DNA from: CAVTAV01 sp963732795
Lineage (GTDB): Bacteria; Pseudomonadota; Alphaproteobacteria; CAVTAV01
Direction of reading: 5' to 3'
Length of the DNA stretch: 64,000 nucleotides
NCBI GenBank assembly: GCA_963732795.1
Contig: CAVTAV010000002.1
Coordinates: forward strand, 62,001-126,000
In this document: positions 50,001 to 57,778 of the stretch, piece after piece
How the letters are laid out: the number at the start of each line of letters is the position of its first letter
Position numbering within the stretch: position 1 is the stretch's first letter
The notes under the pieces: generated by a model
Databases searched by the model: none
The model's input: the letters and a program-made list of their open reading frames with translations, nothing else
Told to the model about the DNA's origin: nothing
Program-made: the position numbers and the translations under genes

Positions 50001-50072
50001 AATACCTCGGACCACTCGCTGTCCGGCCCGGTCCTGAGCTTCGTCAAGACCGTCTCCGCGCGGGAGCCTTAA
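47016..50072 (+). CDS. Secreted triple SnoaL-like repeat / alpha-beta hydrolase fusion
   Basis: 1018 residues without any break. A signal peptide ends near AAHGADSG. Three similar units begin near residues 49, 287 and 517, each with a SnoaL-like domain (LQKAYGFYLDKGMWEDLANL; LQRRYGYYLDRAMWDQVADM; LESGYGYYLDKALYTDLANL), a GVYVGKKSI-type turn, a HxQLQPVxDxxPD strand and a GVWKIxKLxxY strand, and a Pro-rich tail with an xPxFHYxNP-like motif near 237, 457 and 690. From ~720 an HSL-type hydrolase follows: HGGGF at 801-805, nucleophile S879 (GHSAGA), D956 (ELDPES) and a His at 986 or 988 (GHNHLSE). SD GGAGGGG. The combination is not one I know; the substrate is unknown. Confidence 0.88.
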   Translation: MRFRMGGTAFAVLAILSLGLGIRAAHGADSGDLKERLAKLRADVQAGEDIQAIKKLQKAYGFYLDKGMWEDLANLFADDAVANYPAGVYVGKKSIREHVYMNVGGHKECCIIGLGDGRLYNHMNIQPVVHLDPDGKTAYGRWRALATFGSPGGLAVWAEGVYEMVYTKDHGVWKIEKLDYYSGFGGSYDTGWAAPPPPPKDANGEATERRRSFRRNLPHASDRPKPPECGGFPKACIPPFHYKNLGTTEWGKIWRLPADLPAADESKSAMKKEVAELAHRAQLLDDKQTIENLQRRYGYYLDRAMWDQVADMFADNGTIEMGQQGVYVGKNSIRRFLGTFGPAGLRDGWLFDHYQLQIIADVAPDGMTAKSRSREFDLLGHVGGKGYLEEGTFENTYVKENGVWKIKSLHFYPTFITDYDKGWGKDAEPVPTASKEVPPDRPPTEVYQIYPKAYVPAYHYRNPVAGDKPHYPKVGAPSEKAQEMALAMSTKPPKLEKVKDLNSAIAKAEHTIQRVKAYDSIENLESGYGYYLDKALYTDLANLFSKNSSIELAQRGVYKGFDHVKGMLLKVFGHGHEGPSPNVLLNHLQLQPVIDVGPDNKTAKIRSRVWQQMAFGQRASWGGGIYENEAVLEDGVWKLSKDHVYNTFTAPYKGGWTKVTGLGKPPGPSKDYPPDGPPTLKFTMFPNVYNIPFHYAHPVTGSTEITPVVHEKGDKQTGQNEVTDPNGIPPEIEAKLRTLGSDVFKAGKPTTDIYTALQPKEPYSGVSVSRDLKYGPDERNVADVFTSPDKGKGKPVVVFVHGGGFSRGSKHEPGSPFFDNVGLWANSNGMVGVTISYRLAPAHQYPSGVEDLTKLVSWLQGNIAQYGGDPNKIFLWGHSAGAAHVGDYVAAVQREGKTPVIAGAILTSGFYELPKNEVSIWKSYYGEDISKYPEMSSLPWLVKSPTPLLVTNAELDPESFKPQTTMLVDALKKAGKPVTYLYLKGHNHLSELDAVNTSDHSLSGPVLSFVKTVSAREP

Positions 50073-50177
50073 GCGCCCCTCGACCCATCGCCCCTACCGG
50101 GGCTTGATCAGCATCAATGGCATTGCGTCCGCCTTCGTTAGGGTTACGATCTCAGGGTCTAGCCAAGAGGTGACGTC

Positions 50178-50663
50178 ATGCTACGCACGGGTTTGGGAAT
50201 AGTGTGCCTTGCCGGTTTCGCCGCGATCGCCGCCGCGGGCCAGCCCTCGATCGCCGCCGAAAAGACCCCCCAGGGGCAGGTGACCGAGCGGACCACCGCC
50301 TGGTTCAACGGCCGCACGGAATTCTTGGACCATTGCGCCGCCTGCCACGGCGCGGACGCCAAGGGCCACGGGCCGGTCGCCGCCGTGATGTCGATCCAGC
50401 TCCCCGACCTCACCACCCTGGCGCAACGGCACAACGGCGAATTTCCTTACGAATATGTCGCCAAATCGATCGACGGCCGAAAGTTGCCGAAATCCCACGG
50501 AAACCTGGAAATGCCGATCTGGGGCCAGCGTTATTCCGAAGGACGCACAGACAGGGTGGGCGAAGTCGAGGTTCATGCCCATATCTATGAATTGTTGGTC
50601 TATTTGCGGTCGATCCAGGCGCTCGGCCCGTCCCATACCTCGGGGAGCACCGTCGGCCGCTGA
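50178..50663 (+). CDS. Secreted c-type cytochrome
   Basis: 161 residues with a signal peptide (GIVCLAGFAAIAAAG to SIAAEK) and a single class I heme site, C53-A-A-C-H57 (HCAACHGADAKGHGP). The sixth ligand is probably the Met in GNLEMPIWG. It probably accepts electrons in the periplasm from one of the quinohemoproteins or serves an oxidase. AAGAGGTG precedes the ATG. It lies 105 bases after the SnoaL/hydrolase fusion in the same direction; a small CCCCTACCGGGG hairpin in the gap may separate the units. Confidence 0.85.
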   Translation: MLRTGLGIVCLAGFAAIAAAGQPSIAAEKTPQGQVTERTTAWFNGRTEFLDHCAACHGADAKGHGPVAAVMSIQLPDLTTLAQRHNGEFPYEYVAKSIDGRKLPKSHGNLEMPIWGQRYSEGRTDRVGEVEVHAHIYELLVYLRSIQALGPSHTSGSTVGR

Positions 50664-50718
50664 TCGCCGGCAAATACATCGCTGAGAAACGCCGTAAAGA
50701 TACAATCGGGAGAAATCT

Positions 50719-51090
50719 ATGCAGGTTCCCTTGGAAGTCGTCTTTGAAGGCATGGAGCCCTCGGACGCCGTGAAGGCGCGGATTCGGCGCGAGTCATCGA
50801 GGCTGGAGCGGTTTCACGCCCGGATCACATCCTGCCGGGTGGTGATCGAGTTGCCGAACAAGCGGCATCACCAGGGCAACATGTTCGACGTCCGGATCCA
50901 TATCACGAGCCCCGGCGGGCACGATATCGTGGTGCGGCGCAGTCCGACGGCGAATCACGCCCATGAGGACGCCTATGTCACCATCCACGACGCCTTCGCC
51001 GCCGCCCGCCGCCAGCTCGAGGATTTGAGCCGGAAGATGGCCGGCAAGGTCAAGACGCACCGTCCGGCACCGTCCGAGATTCCATCCTGA
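50719..51090 (+). CDS. HPF/RaiA-family ribosome-associated protein
   Basis: 123 residues of the S30EA/HPF fold: MQVPLEVVFEGMEPSDAVKA, LERFHARITSCRVVIELP, NMFDVRIHITSPGGHDIV, and DAYVTIHDAFAAARRQLEDL. Such proteins bind the 30S subunit and help to silence ribosomes under stress. The spaced basic residues fit RNA binding. GGGAGAAAT precedes the ATG. It may share a transcript with the cytochrome gene (55-base gap). It lacks the long C-terminal domain of long HPF, so it is a short or YfiA-like form. Confidence 0.8.
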   Translation: MQVPLEVVFEGMEPSDAVKARIRRESSRLERFHARITSCRVVIELPNKRHHQGNMFDVRIHITSPGGHDIVVRRSPTANHAHEDAYVTIHDAFAAARRQLEDLSRKMAGKVKTHRPAPSEIPS

Positions 51091-51096
51091 ACACCC

Positions 51097-51197
51097 CGTC
51101 GCCCCAGCGAAGGCTGGGGCCCAGGCTGAGGTTAAGCGTGATCGCCGGTTCGTCCGTTAGGGAAGGCCTGGATGCCAGCCTTCGCTGGCATGGCGGA
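51097..51197. repeat. Dispersed repeat pair, inverted copy of 10577-10668
   Basis: GCCCCAGCGAAGGCTGGGGC and ATGCCAGCCTTCGCTGGCAT lie ~70 bases apart, in reverse orientation to the copy at 10577. It fills the gap between convergent HPF and FecR genes. Confidence 0.72.
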
Positions 51198-51209
51198 TAG
51201 GAGAGGAAA

Positions 51210-52268
51210 TCAGGTCTTATCCGCCTTGGGCATAAGCCGGATCGTGTCGCCGCTTTCCTTATAGCCGAGGGACATGATCTCGGCGATACGGCGGGCCGTG
51301 GTCGCGGCGTCGCCGATCTTGACGACGCCGGTGAAGGTCATCGCGCCGAGGGCGGGATCGGCCACTTCGAGCTTCATGCCCGGGAAATAGTGGTTCAGGC
51401 GCTCGACGACCTGGGCCAGCGGCGCGCCGTCGAAGACGAGCTGTCCACGCTCCCAGCTTCCGACATTGTCGGGATCGACCGCTTCGCTCAAAGCCGCGCT
51501 GGTCGGCGTGCGATAGATGAGGCGCTGGCCCCGTTCGAGCCTGTGCGTGTCCGTGGCCGCAACGCCCGCCTCCGGCGTCGCGGAGACGGCGACGATGCCG
51601 CGGGCGACCGCGACGACGGTGCGCTGGTCGCGCCAGGAAACTTCGAACTTGGTGCCGAGCACCGATACCTCATGGGGTCCGGCGGTCACCTTGAAGGGCC
51701 GGTCGGGATCATGCACCACATCGAACAGGACCGAGCCGTGCACGAGCTCCGCCGTGCGATCCCGGCCGCGATAGTGGACGCGGATTTCGGTATCGGTGTC
51801 GAGCGCCGCCGTCGATCCGTCGGCCAGCCGCACGGTGCGGACCTGGCCGACAGCCGTCGCATAGACCTGCGGCTTGGGCGTGATCAGGCCTGGCACCAGG
51901 GTCACCGCCAGCACGACCAGGAAGACCGCCGCCGCGCCCGCCATCGCGCTCTGCCAGATCGGCGCGCGCACGGGCCAGGCGAAGGCCTGGGCAAGGCCGG
52001 CGAGCCAGCCTCGGGAGGGGGCCTGCCGGGCCTTGGTCACCGGGAAGGCATTCAGCACGGTGTCGCGCGCGTCGTCCAGCGCGGACCAGCTTTGCTGCAC
52101 CCGGTCGAAGGCCTCCAGATTGGCGGGATCGGCGGCGAGCCAATCCTGATGGGACTGCCAATCCTCATCGGTGGCGGCGCCGGAGGTCAGGCGCACATGC
52201 CACTCGACGGCTTCTTCCGAAGCCTTCGATAGGGGGCGAGATGGATTTGGAGTTGTCATTATCGTCAT
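51210..52268 (-). CDS. FecR-family anti-sigma factor
   Basis: 352 residues. The N-terminal cytoplasmic DUF4880-like part (EEAVEWHVRLTSGAATDEDW) is followed by one membrane helix (AGAAAVFLVVLAVTLVPGL), then the periplasmic FecR domain (VRTVRLADGSTAALDTDTEI, FKVTAGPHEVSVLGTKFEVS) and a short STN-like end (LNHYFPGMKLEVAD). It holds the sigma factor of the next gene until an outer-membrane receptor reports a ligand. ATG 52268 has GAGGA close; ATG 52259 is spaced better. No receptor gene is adjacent, which is unusual for the system. Confidence 0.9.
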   Translation of the reverse strand: MTIMTTPNPSRPLSKASEEAVEWHVRLTSGAATDEDWQSHQDWLAADPANLEAFDRVQQSWSALDDARDTVLNAFPVTKARQAPSRGWLAGLAQAFAWPVRAPIWQSAMAGAAAVFLVVLAVTLVPGLITPKPQVYATAVGQVRTVRLADGSTAALDTDTEIRVHYRGRDRTAELVHGSVLFDVVHDPDRPFKVTAGPHEVSVLGTKFEVSWRDQRTVVAVARGIVAVSATPEAGVAATDTHRLERGQRLIYRTPTSAALSEAVDPDNVGSWERGQLVFDGAPLAQVVERLNHYFPGMKLEVADPALGAMTFTGVVKIGDAATTARRIAEIMSLGYKESGDTIRLMPKADKT

Positions 52269-52362
52269 TCCTCAGGGTCGTCCTAATGCCGTTACCCGGC
52301 GACAATTACCTCCACAAATTCTGTAACATTTATGTCGCACTCTCATAAGAATTACGCGCTAC

Positions 52363-52908
52363 TCACTCGGCCGTCTGCATACCGCGCTCTGACTCGAGCA
52401 GCACGCGCATCGCTTTGATGATGTGTTTCTCGACTGTGCTTTGCGCCAGTCCCATTTCGGCGGCCACCTGTTTATGGGTCAAGCCCTTGAATTTGTGAAG
52501 AATGAAGGCGTTCCGCACCGGCTCGGACAGCCCCGCGAGAACGGCGAGCACGCGCTTGATCTCTTCCTTGGCCTCCAGTTGCCGGTCCTGGGACGGAGAG
52601 CCGACGCCGAAGGCGGCGTCGAAAGATTGCGACCGGTAATGGCTGTCGGACCAGTCGCGTTCCCGCGCGGTCCGGCTGGCATTATGGCGGATGCGGTCGA
52701 TGGCGATATTGCCGGCGATTTTGATCAGGAAGGCGTGAGGCGTCTCGATCTGGGTCTCGGCGGCGGCCGACATGTATTGGATGAAGGCCTCCTGCAGCAC
52801 TTCCTCGGCTTCCTGCCGATTGCCGAGACGCAAGGTCAGATAGCGAAGAACCTGCCCCCGCCGTTCCCGAAACAGTTGTTCGATCGATGCTTCGTTGGCC
52901 TCGCTCAC
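52363..52908 (-). CDS. ECF RNA polymerase sigma factor (FecI-like)
   Basis: 181 residues with region 2 (RYLTLRLGNRQEAEEVLQEA, FIQYM, HAFLIKIAGNIAIDRIRH) and region 4 (LAGLSEPVRNAFILHKFKGL, THKQVAAEMGLAQSTVEKHI). The form is that of iron-starvation or carbohydrate-type ECF sigma factors. It starts with GTG at 52908. It is the first gene of an operon with fecR (94-base gap). Possible targets are the tandem TonB receptors 20 kb away or loci outside the window; receptor signalling domains were not seen in them. Confidence 0.92.
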   Translation of the reverse strand: MSEANEASIEQLFRERRGQVLRYLTLRLGNRQEAEEVLQEAFIQYMSAAAETQIETPHAFLIKIAGNIAIDRIRHNASRTARERDWSDSHYRSQSFDAAFGVGSPSQDRQLEAKEEIKRVLAVLAGLSEPVRNAFILHKFKGLTHKQVAAEMGLAQSTVEKHIIKAMRVLLESERGMQTAE

Positions 52909-53284
52909 CAGCGCCGTTTCCTGTATCGGGAGCGCCGCCGGGCCGTGGCGGCAATCTGAAGGATAAAAGTCATCGTGCCCGAGGTTTTATGAAGCGCAAG
53001 TGAACGCATGGTCTCGCCGATCCCCTTGGCGCGACTGATCTTCGGTATTTCAAACATTTGCGCCGGGTTCAAGGGTTAACTCGGCGCATGGAGGTTGTCG
53101 CGGGCCGATTCCGTCTAGCCATCGTAGCCACGCAGTTCCGCAGAACAGTAACAGGAGTACAGGCGCACTGGGCCAACAGCATTCCGATCCAGGTCCCGTG
53201 ATCGGCCGCCGAGCGGCGGCTAATCCCACGACGGGCCAAGAACATCAACAAAATCCGTCCCTTGCTTACATCACGGACTTCCCC
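52909..53284. other. Intergenic region, no gene seen
   Basis: 376 bases between divergent sigma factor and glycosyltransferase genes. It must contain their promoters; no clear -35/-10 pair or repeat was found. Confidence 0.4.
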
Positions 53285-54543
53285 ATGGATATTCGTGAAC
53301 CCCTGCACGGCTTTCCGCGCCCGTCCAACGACCCGCTCCGGGTGGCGCTGTTCTCCGGCAACTACAATTGTGTCAAAGACGGCGCCAATCAGGCGCTGAA
53401 CCGGCTGGTGCGTTATCTGGAAGGCCAGGGCGTCGACGTCCGGGTCTATTCCCCGACCGTCGAGGAGCCCGCCTTCGAGCCCGCCGGAACGCTGGTTTCG
53501 GTGCCCTCCGTGCCGATCCCCAAGCGGTCCGAATACCGCCTCGCGCTCGGTCTGACGCCGCGCCCGAGGGCGGATTTGGAGCGCTTCCGGCCTGATATCC
53601 TGCATGTCTCGTCGCCCGACCCCTTGGGCATGCCGGGCCTGAGATTCGGCGCCGCGAACGGGATTCCGGTCGTGGGCTCGGTCCATACCCGGTTCGAGAC
53701 CTATTTAAAATATTACGCGCTCGGCGGCCTCGAAGGCGTGGCGCAAGCGCTATCTCACCCATTTCTACAATCGTTGCCGCCATCTCTATGTGCCCTCGGA
53801 TTGCATGGCGAAGCTGTTGCGCGCCGACGGCGTACGGACGGAAATCCGGCCCTGGAGCAGGGGCGTCGACCGTGACTCTGTTCAATCCGGCGCGGCGCGA
53901 TCTCGATTGGCGCCGGTCGCTCGGTATTGCGGATGACGAGGTGGTGATCCTGTTCGTCGGGCGCGTGGTCATGGAGAAGGGGCTGAAGCCCTTCGCCGAC
54001 ACGCTGGAAAGGCTTTCTTCGGCCGGTTTTCCCCATCGCGTCCTCGTGGTGGGCGACGGCCCCGCGCGAGATTGGCTGGCGCAGCGGTTGCCGGGGGCAA
54101 TCTTTACCGGCTATCTCTCGGGCCCAAATCTCGCCCGCGCCTATGCCTCGGCGGATATCTTCTTCAATCCCAGCACGACCGAGACTTTCGGCAATGTCAC
54201 GATCGAGGCCATGGCCTCCGGCCTGCCGACCGTCTGCGCGCGCGGGACGGGCAGCAACTCCATCGTGCGCGACCGCGAGACGGGGTTCCTGATCGATCAA
54301 GAGGACGTCCGCGCATTGTGCCGGGCGCTCGGCGCTCTTACATCACAAGGCGACATGCGCCGGCGCATGGGCCAAACGGCCCGTGGCGCGAGCGCCGCCT
54401 ATGATTGGGACGCCGTCCTCTCGGCCGTTCTCCGCCATTACTGCGACGCCAGGACGAGCCGCACGGCAGACGAGGCCACCGTCATGCCCGCGCCGGTGCC
54501 TGTCTTCGCGCGGAATTCTTCCGAAGCAGGGTGGTCGCTATGA
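53285..54543 (+). CDS. Glycosyltransferase family 4 protein 1 (frameshifted)
   Basis: About 419 residues, GT-B fold. The N-terminal half reads VALFSGNYNCVKDGANQALN, VGSVHTRFETYLKYYALGGL, then shifts near 53747 to RYLTHFYNRCRHLYVPSDCM and near 53875 to FNPARRDLDWRRSLGIADDE. The C-terminal donor half has VILFVGRVVMEKGL, VVGDGPARDWL and the E-x7-E signature TETFGNVTIEAMASGLP. It resembles enzymes that add sugars to diacylglycerol or phosphatidylinositol (SqdX/PimB/MgtA-like), so a glycolipid role is likely (inference). Its last bases overlap the start of the second transferase (CTATGA), so they are coupled. Confidence 0.83.
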
Positions 54544-55773
54544 AGCTTGTCGATGTTGCCGAGTTTTACAGCGACCTCGGTGGGGGCGTGCGCACCTATA
54601 TGCTCCAGAAGCTCGAGGCGGGGACCCGCATGGGCTGGGAGACCGTGGTCGTTGCGCCGGGCGACGAGGACCGGGTCGAGGAACGCAACGGCGGCCGGAT
54701 CGTCTGGGTCAAATCGCCGCGCATCCCGCTCGACAATCGCTACAACATCTTCACCGGCACCGAGGCCATCCGCGAGGTCCTGGATACCGAGCGGCCCGAC
54801 GTGGTCGAAGCGTCGTCGCCCTGGCTCGGGGCCTGGGCGGTCGCCGGCTGGCAGGGGCTTGCCCTCAAGTCGCTGTTTTTGCATGGCGATCCGATCTCGG
54901 CCTATCCCCACGCCATTCTCGACGGCGTCATCGGCTCGGCCCGCGTGGACTGGCTGTTCGGTTGGTTCGAGCGCTATCTGGCCCGGCTGAGCCGGTCCTT
55001 CGATACCGGCGTCGTCGGCGGGACATGGTTCGCCGACCGTCTGGCCCGGTTCGGTCTTGCGCCGGCCGACGCCGATCCGGTTCGGCATCGACCGCAAGGC
55101 GTTCTCGCCCGATTTTCGCGATCCTGCCATCCGCCAATGGATGCTGAACTCCTGCGGTATCGGCGATCCCGATGCGCCGCTTTTGGTCTCGATCAGCCGG
55201 CACCATCCCGAAAAGCATGTCGGCACCCTGATCAACGCCTTCGCCGAGGCCAGCGAGGACCGGCCCATGGGCCTGTTCCTGATCGGCGACGGGCCGCTCC
55301 GCCGCTGGGTGGAGCGTAAGGCGGCGCGGGTGCCGGGGATGCATGTCGCCGGCCACATCGATGATCGCCAACTGATAGCCCAGTGCCTTGCCAGCGCCGA
55401 TGCCATGGTCCACGGCGCCGGTACCGAGACCTACGGCCTCGTCATCGCCGAGGCGCTGTGCTCGGGCCTGCCGGTCGTGGTGCCGAACAACGGTGGAGCG
55501 GCGGAGCTGGCCACGCCCGGCTGCGCCGAGACCTACGGTGCAGGGGACAGCTCAGGTTGTGCCGAGGCGATCCATCGGCTGCTGAGGCGGCCGCCGGCGC
55601 TTCTCAAGACCGCCGCTTTGGACGCGGCACGCGGGCTCGGCACGCCGGACGATCATTTCCGAGGCCTGTTTGCGCACTACGCCCGGCTGATCGAGCAGCA
55701 CACGCCGTCGTTCAGGCCGCAGCCAAGTCGCGATATCGAATGGGTTCCCGACAGCCAAGAAATTCCGACATGA
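54540..55773 (+). CDS. Glycosyltransferase family 4 protein 2 (frameshifted)
   Basis: About 411 residues. Start ATG 54540 overlaps the previous stop. It begins KLVDVAEFYSDLGGGVRTYM and contains VVEASSPWLGAWAVAGWQ; a shift near 55078 leads to RFGIDRKAFSPDFRDPAIRQ. The donor domain has LLVSISRHHPEKHVGTLINA, FLIGDGPLRRWVERKA and TETYGLVIAEALCSGLPVVV. Its pairing with transferase 1 suggests stepwise assembly of a disaccharide head group (inference). It overlaps the convergent deacetylase-like gene by 62 bases. Confidence 0.83.
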
Positions 55774-56449
55774 CCCGGGTCAGCTCGACGACAAGGGAGT
55801 CGACATCCAGGTCATGGGGATGGAGCGCGACGCGCACCGTGTCCAGGGGCTTGAGCGCCGTCGTCGCGATCCGCGACCAGGCGATCGAGCTGGCGACCCG
55901 CGCCTTGCTGCGGCTCGCATAGCTGATCACGGGCGAGCGCAGAAGCACATGATTTGTCATTGGCGACCAGACTCTCCAGTGATCCTCGGCGATCGTGAAG
56001 CCGAGATCGTGGAGCGCCGTCTTGGCCGCCTCGCCATAGAGCCAGGCCGGAGCGATGAAGCTGGTGATCTCCCGACCGGTCGCGGCCTCCAGAACGCGGC
56101 GGCCGTGGATCAGCCGGCTGGTCGCTTCCTCGCGGCTCAGGCCCAGGAATTCGCCCTCCCGCGCCGTCAGGAAGCTCGCCTTGAAGCGGTCGCCGAGAGA
56201 GGCGTGCCGGGTGTCGTCGAGATGGTTGAAGCCGTGGAGGATGATCTCCACCCCGGCGTCGGCTTTCGTCCGGAGCCAGGATTGAAACTCGGGAAAGCCC
56301 TCGATCGGCCATTTCTTCCAGAAATCCGGCACGACCAGCATGGCGTACCGATTGGCGAGACCGACGTCGTCCAGGAATTTGTCGATCCGGCGCAAGCGAT
56401 CGAAATGCCGGGGCGAGACGTCATGGACGCTGAACAGGAGCTTTTTCAT
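55712..56449 (-). CDS. Polysaccharide deacetylase-like protein (DUF2334)
   Basis: 245 residues. The deacetylase-like metal motifs are SVHDVSPRH (Asp after His) and ILHGFNHLDD (H-x3-H). The C-terminal half has ITSFIAPAWLYGEAAKTAL and VRVALHPHDLD. This matches the DUF2334 branch of the NodB-like fold, which is often encoded next to glycosyltransferases of lipid-linked sugars. I start at ATG 56449 (MKKLLFSVHD). It runs against the transferase pair and overlaps the second by 62 bases, which is why it may be regulated in opposition or be read through. Deacetylation of a GlcNAc-containing glycolipid is a reasonable guess. Confidence 0.8.
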   Translation of the reverse strand: MKKLLFSVHDVSPRHFDRLRRIDKFLDDVGLANRYAMLVVPDFWKKWPIEGFPEFQSWLRTKADAGVEIILHGFNHLDDTRHASLGDRFKASFLTAREGEFLGLSREEATSRLIHGRRVLEAATGREITSFIAPAWLYGEAAKTALHDLGFTIAEDHWRVWSPMTNHVLLRSPVISYASRSKARVASSIAWSRIATTALKPLDTVRVALHPHDLDVDSLVVELTRVMSEFLGCREPIRYRDLAAA

Positions 56450-56505
56450 GGCTAGTGGCCGTACCCAAACGAATTTTTCCTCCATCTCTCGACGGAGCCG
56501 TTGAC

Positions 56506-57210
56506 ATGCAGCATGACGATCCGACCGCTACATCCTATGATCGCGATCATACGCGAGGCCCCATGCTACGGTCCCTTCGATCTTTGTTCAAATCACCCGA
56601 TGTCGCAGCCGAGTTCCGCTCGGGCGATTATTGGGACATGCGTTACCGCACAGGCCGGACCTCCGGCGCCGGCTCCTACGGCCGGCTGGCACGGTTCAAG
56701 GCCGAGGTCATCAACGAGTACTGCGCGGCCCATGACGTGAAATCGGTCATAGAATGGGGCTGCGGCGACGGCAACCAGCTCCACCTCTACGATCTGCCGC
56801 GCTATGTCGGCGTCGATGTCTCGCCGGCCTCCGTCGACATGTGCAAGAGCCAGTTCGACGATCCGAGCAAGACGTTTCTGCTTACCGGCGAGGTGACGCC
56901 CGATCTCGGGAAATTCGATCTTTCCATGTCGATCGAGGTGATCTTCCATCTCGTCGAGGACGAGGTTTTCGACGCCTATATGCGGAACCTGTTCGATTTC
57001 GCCGGGCGCTATGTCTGCATCTATTCGAGCAACGCGGACCGGCGGACCCTGCATCGCCATGTCCGGCACCGGCGGTTTACCGATTGGATCGAGAAGAACC
57101 GGCCGGACTGGACGCTGCAGTCCTTCGTCCGCAACCGCTACCGGGTGCCGATTGGCTTCGAGAACAAGTACTTCACGTTCTCGGATTTCTATTTCTTCGA
57201 GAGGCGGTAG
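56506..57210 (+). CDS. SAM-dependent methyltransferase, unknown substrate
   Basis: 234 residues. The SAM site is SVIEWGCGDGNQLHL, followed by the acidic YVGVDVSPASVDMC and FDLSMSIEVIFHLVED. No domain beyond a class I methyltransferase is seen. ATG 56506 has GGAG upstream; an internal ATG 56563 is possible. It starts 56 bases behind the deacetylase-like gene on the other strand. Belonging to the glycolipid cluster is by neighbourhood only. Confidence 0.8.
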   Translation: MQHDDPTATSYDRDHTRGPMLRSLRSLFKSPDVAAEFRSGDYWDMRYRTGRTSGAGSYGRLARFKAEVINEYCAAHDVKSVIEWGCGDGNQLHLYDLPRYVGVDVSPASVDMCKSQFDDPSKTFLLTGEVTPDLGKFDLSMSIEVIFHLVEDEVFDAYMRNLFDFAGRYVCIYSSNADRRTLHRHVRHRRFTDWIEKNRPDWTLQSFVRNRYRVPIGFENKYFTFSDFYFFERR

Positions 57211-57230
57211 CGGGGCAGGGCGCTCGGGCC

Positions 57231-57770
57231 CTATTTATGCAGCCCGTTGGTGTGCCGCTTCGGCGCGTGCCCGAACATATACCGGACATCGACCTCCAGC
57301 TTCGTCGTCCCCGCCGGCGCGTCGAACGCGACCTTGTCCACTTTCGGCACCGAGAAGCCGATATGCGGGTTGTTCGAGAAGCCGAAGCCGTCGGAAAAGA
57401 TGTCGAATTTGTTGTTCGTATTCCGGTCGTGATGGACGACGATCGCGTATCGGCCGGGTTTCGGGAGGGCGATGCAGACGGTGGGATCGTCCCCCGGCGT
57501 CGGGATTTCGACCCGGGAGAGCATGTTGACGACGAAGTCCTCCTTGGTGTCGGGATAGAGCTCGACCCGCAGCATGCCGCGCCGGTCCTTGAGGCCGACC
57601 ACCTTCACCTTGGCATAGGACTTGTAGCCCGCCGGGCATTTCGCGGAATGCCAGATCGTCGCGACCCAGGGTGCTGGGCGCTCGGCCTTGGCATCGACGA
57701 TCGCCGCCGAGGCTGGGGCCGCGCACAGGGCCAACGCCGCACCGAGCATTGTCCGTTTAAGGCGTGTCAT
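57231..57770 (-). CDS. DUF2141 secreted protein
   Basis: 179 residues. Signal peptide MLGAALALCAAPASAA. The core is LRVELYPDTKEDFVVNM, CIALPKPGRYAIVVHHDRN, NTNNKFDIFSDGFGFSNNPH, with the DxNxNxxxD-like turn (D-R-N-T-N-N-K-F-D) and the GFSNN block that mark DUF2141. The fold is probably a small transthyretin-like beta sandwich in the envelope. It lies 8 bases from the LptF/G-type permease stop, in the same direction, so the two are likely cotranscribed. Confidence 0.85.
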   Translation of the reverse strand: MTRLKRTMLGAALALCAAPASAAIVDAKAERPAPWVATIWHSAKCPAGYKSYAKVKVVGLKDRRGMLRVELYPDTKEDFVVNMLSRVEIPTPGDDPTVCIALPKPGRYAIVVHHDRNTNNKFDIFSDGFGFSNNPHIGFSVPKVDKVAFDAPAGTTKLEVDVRYMFGHAPKRHTNGLHK

Positions 57771-57778
57771 GCCGCGCC

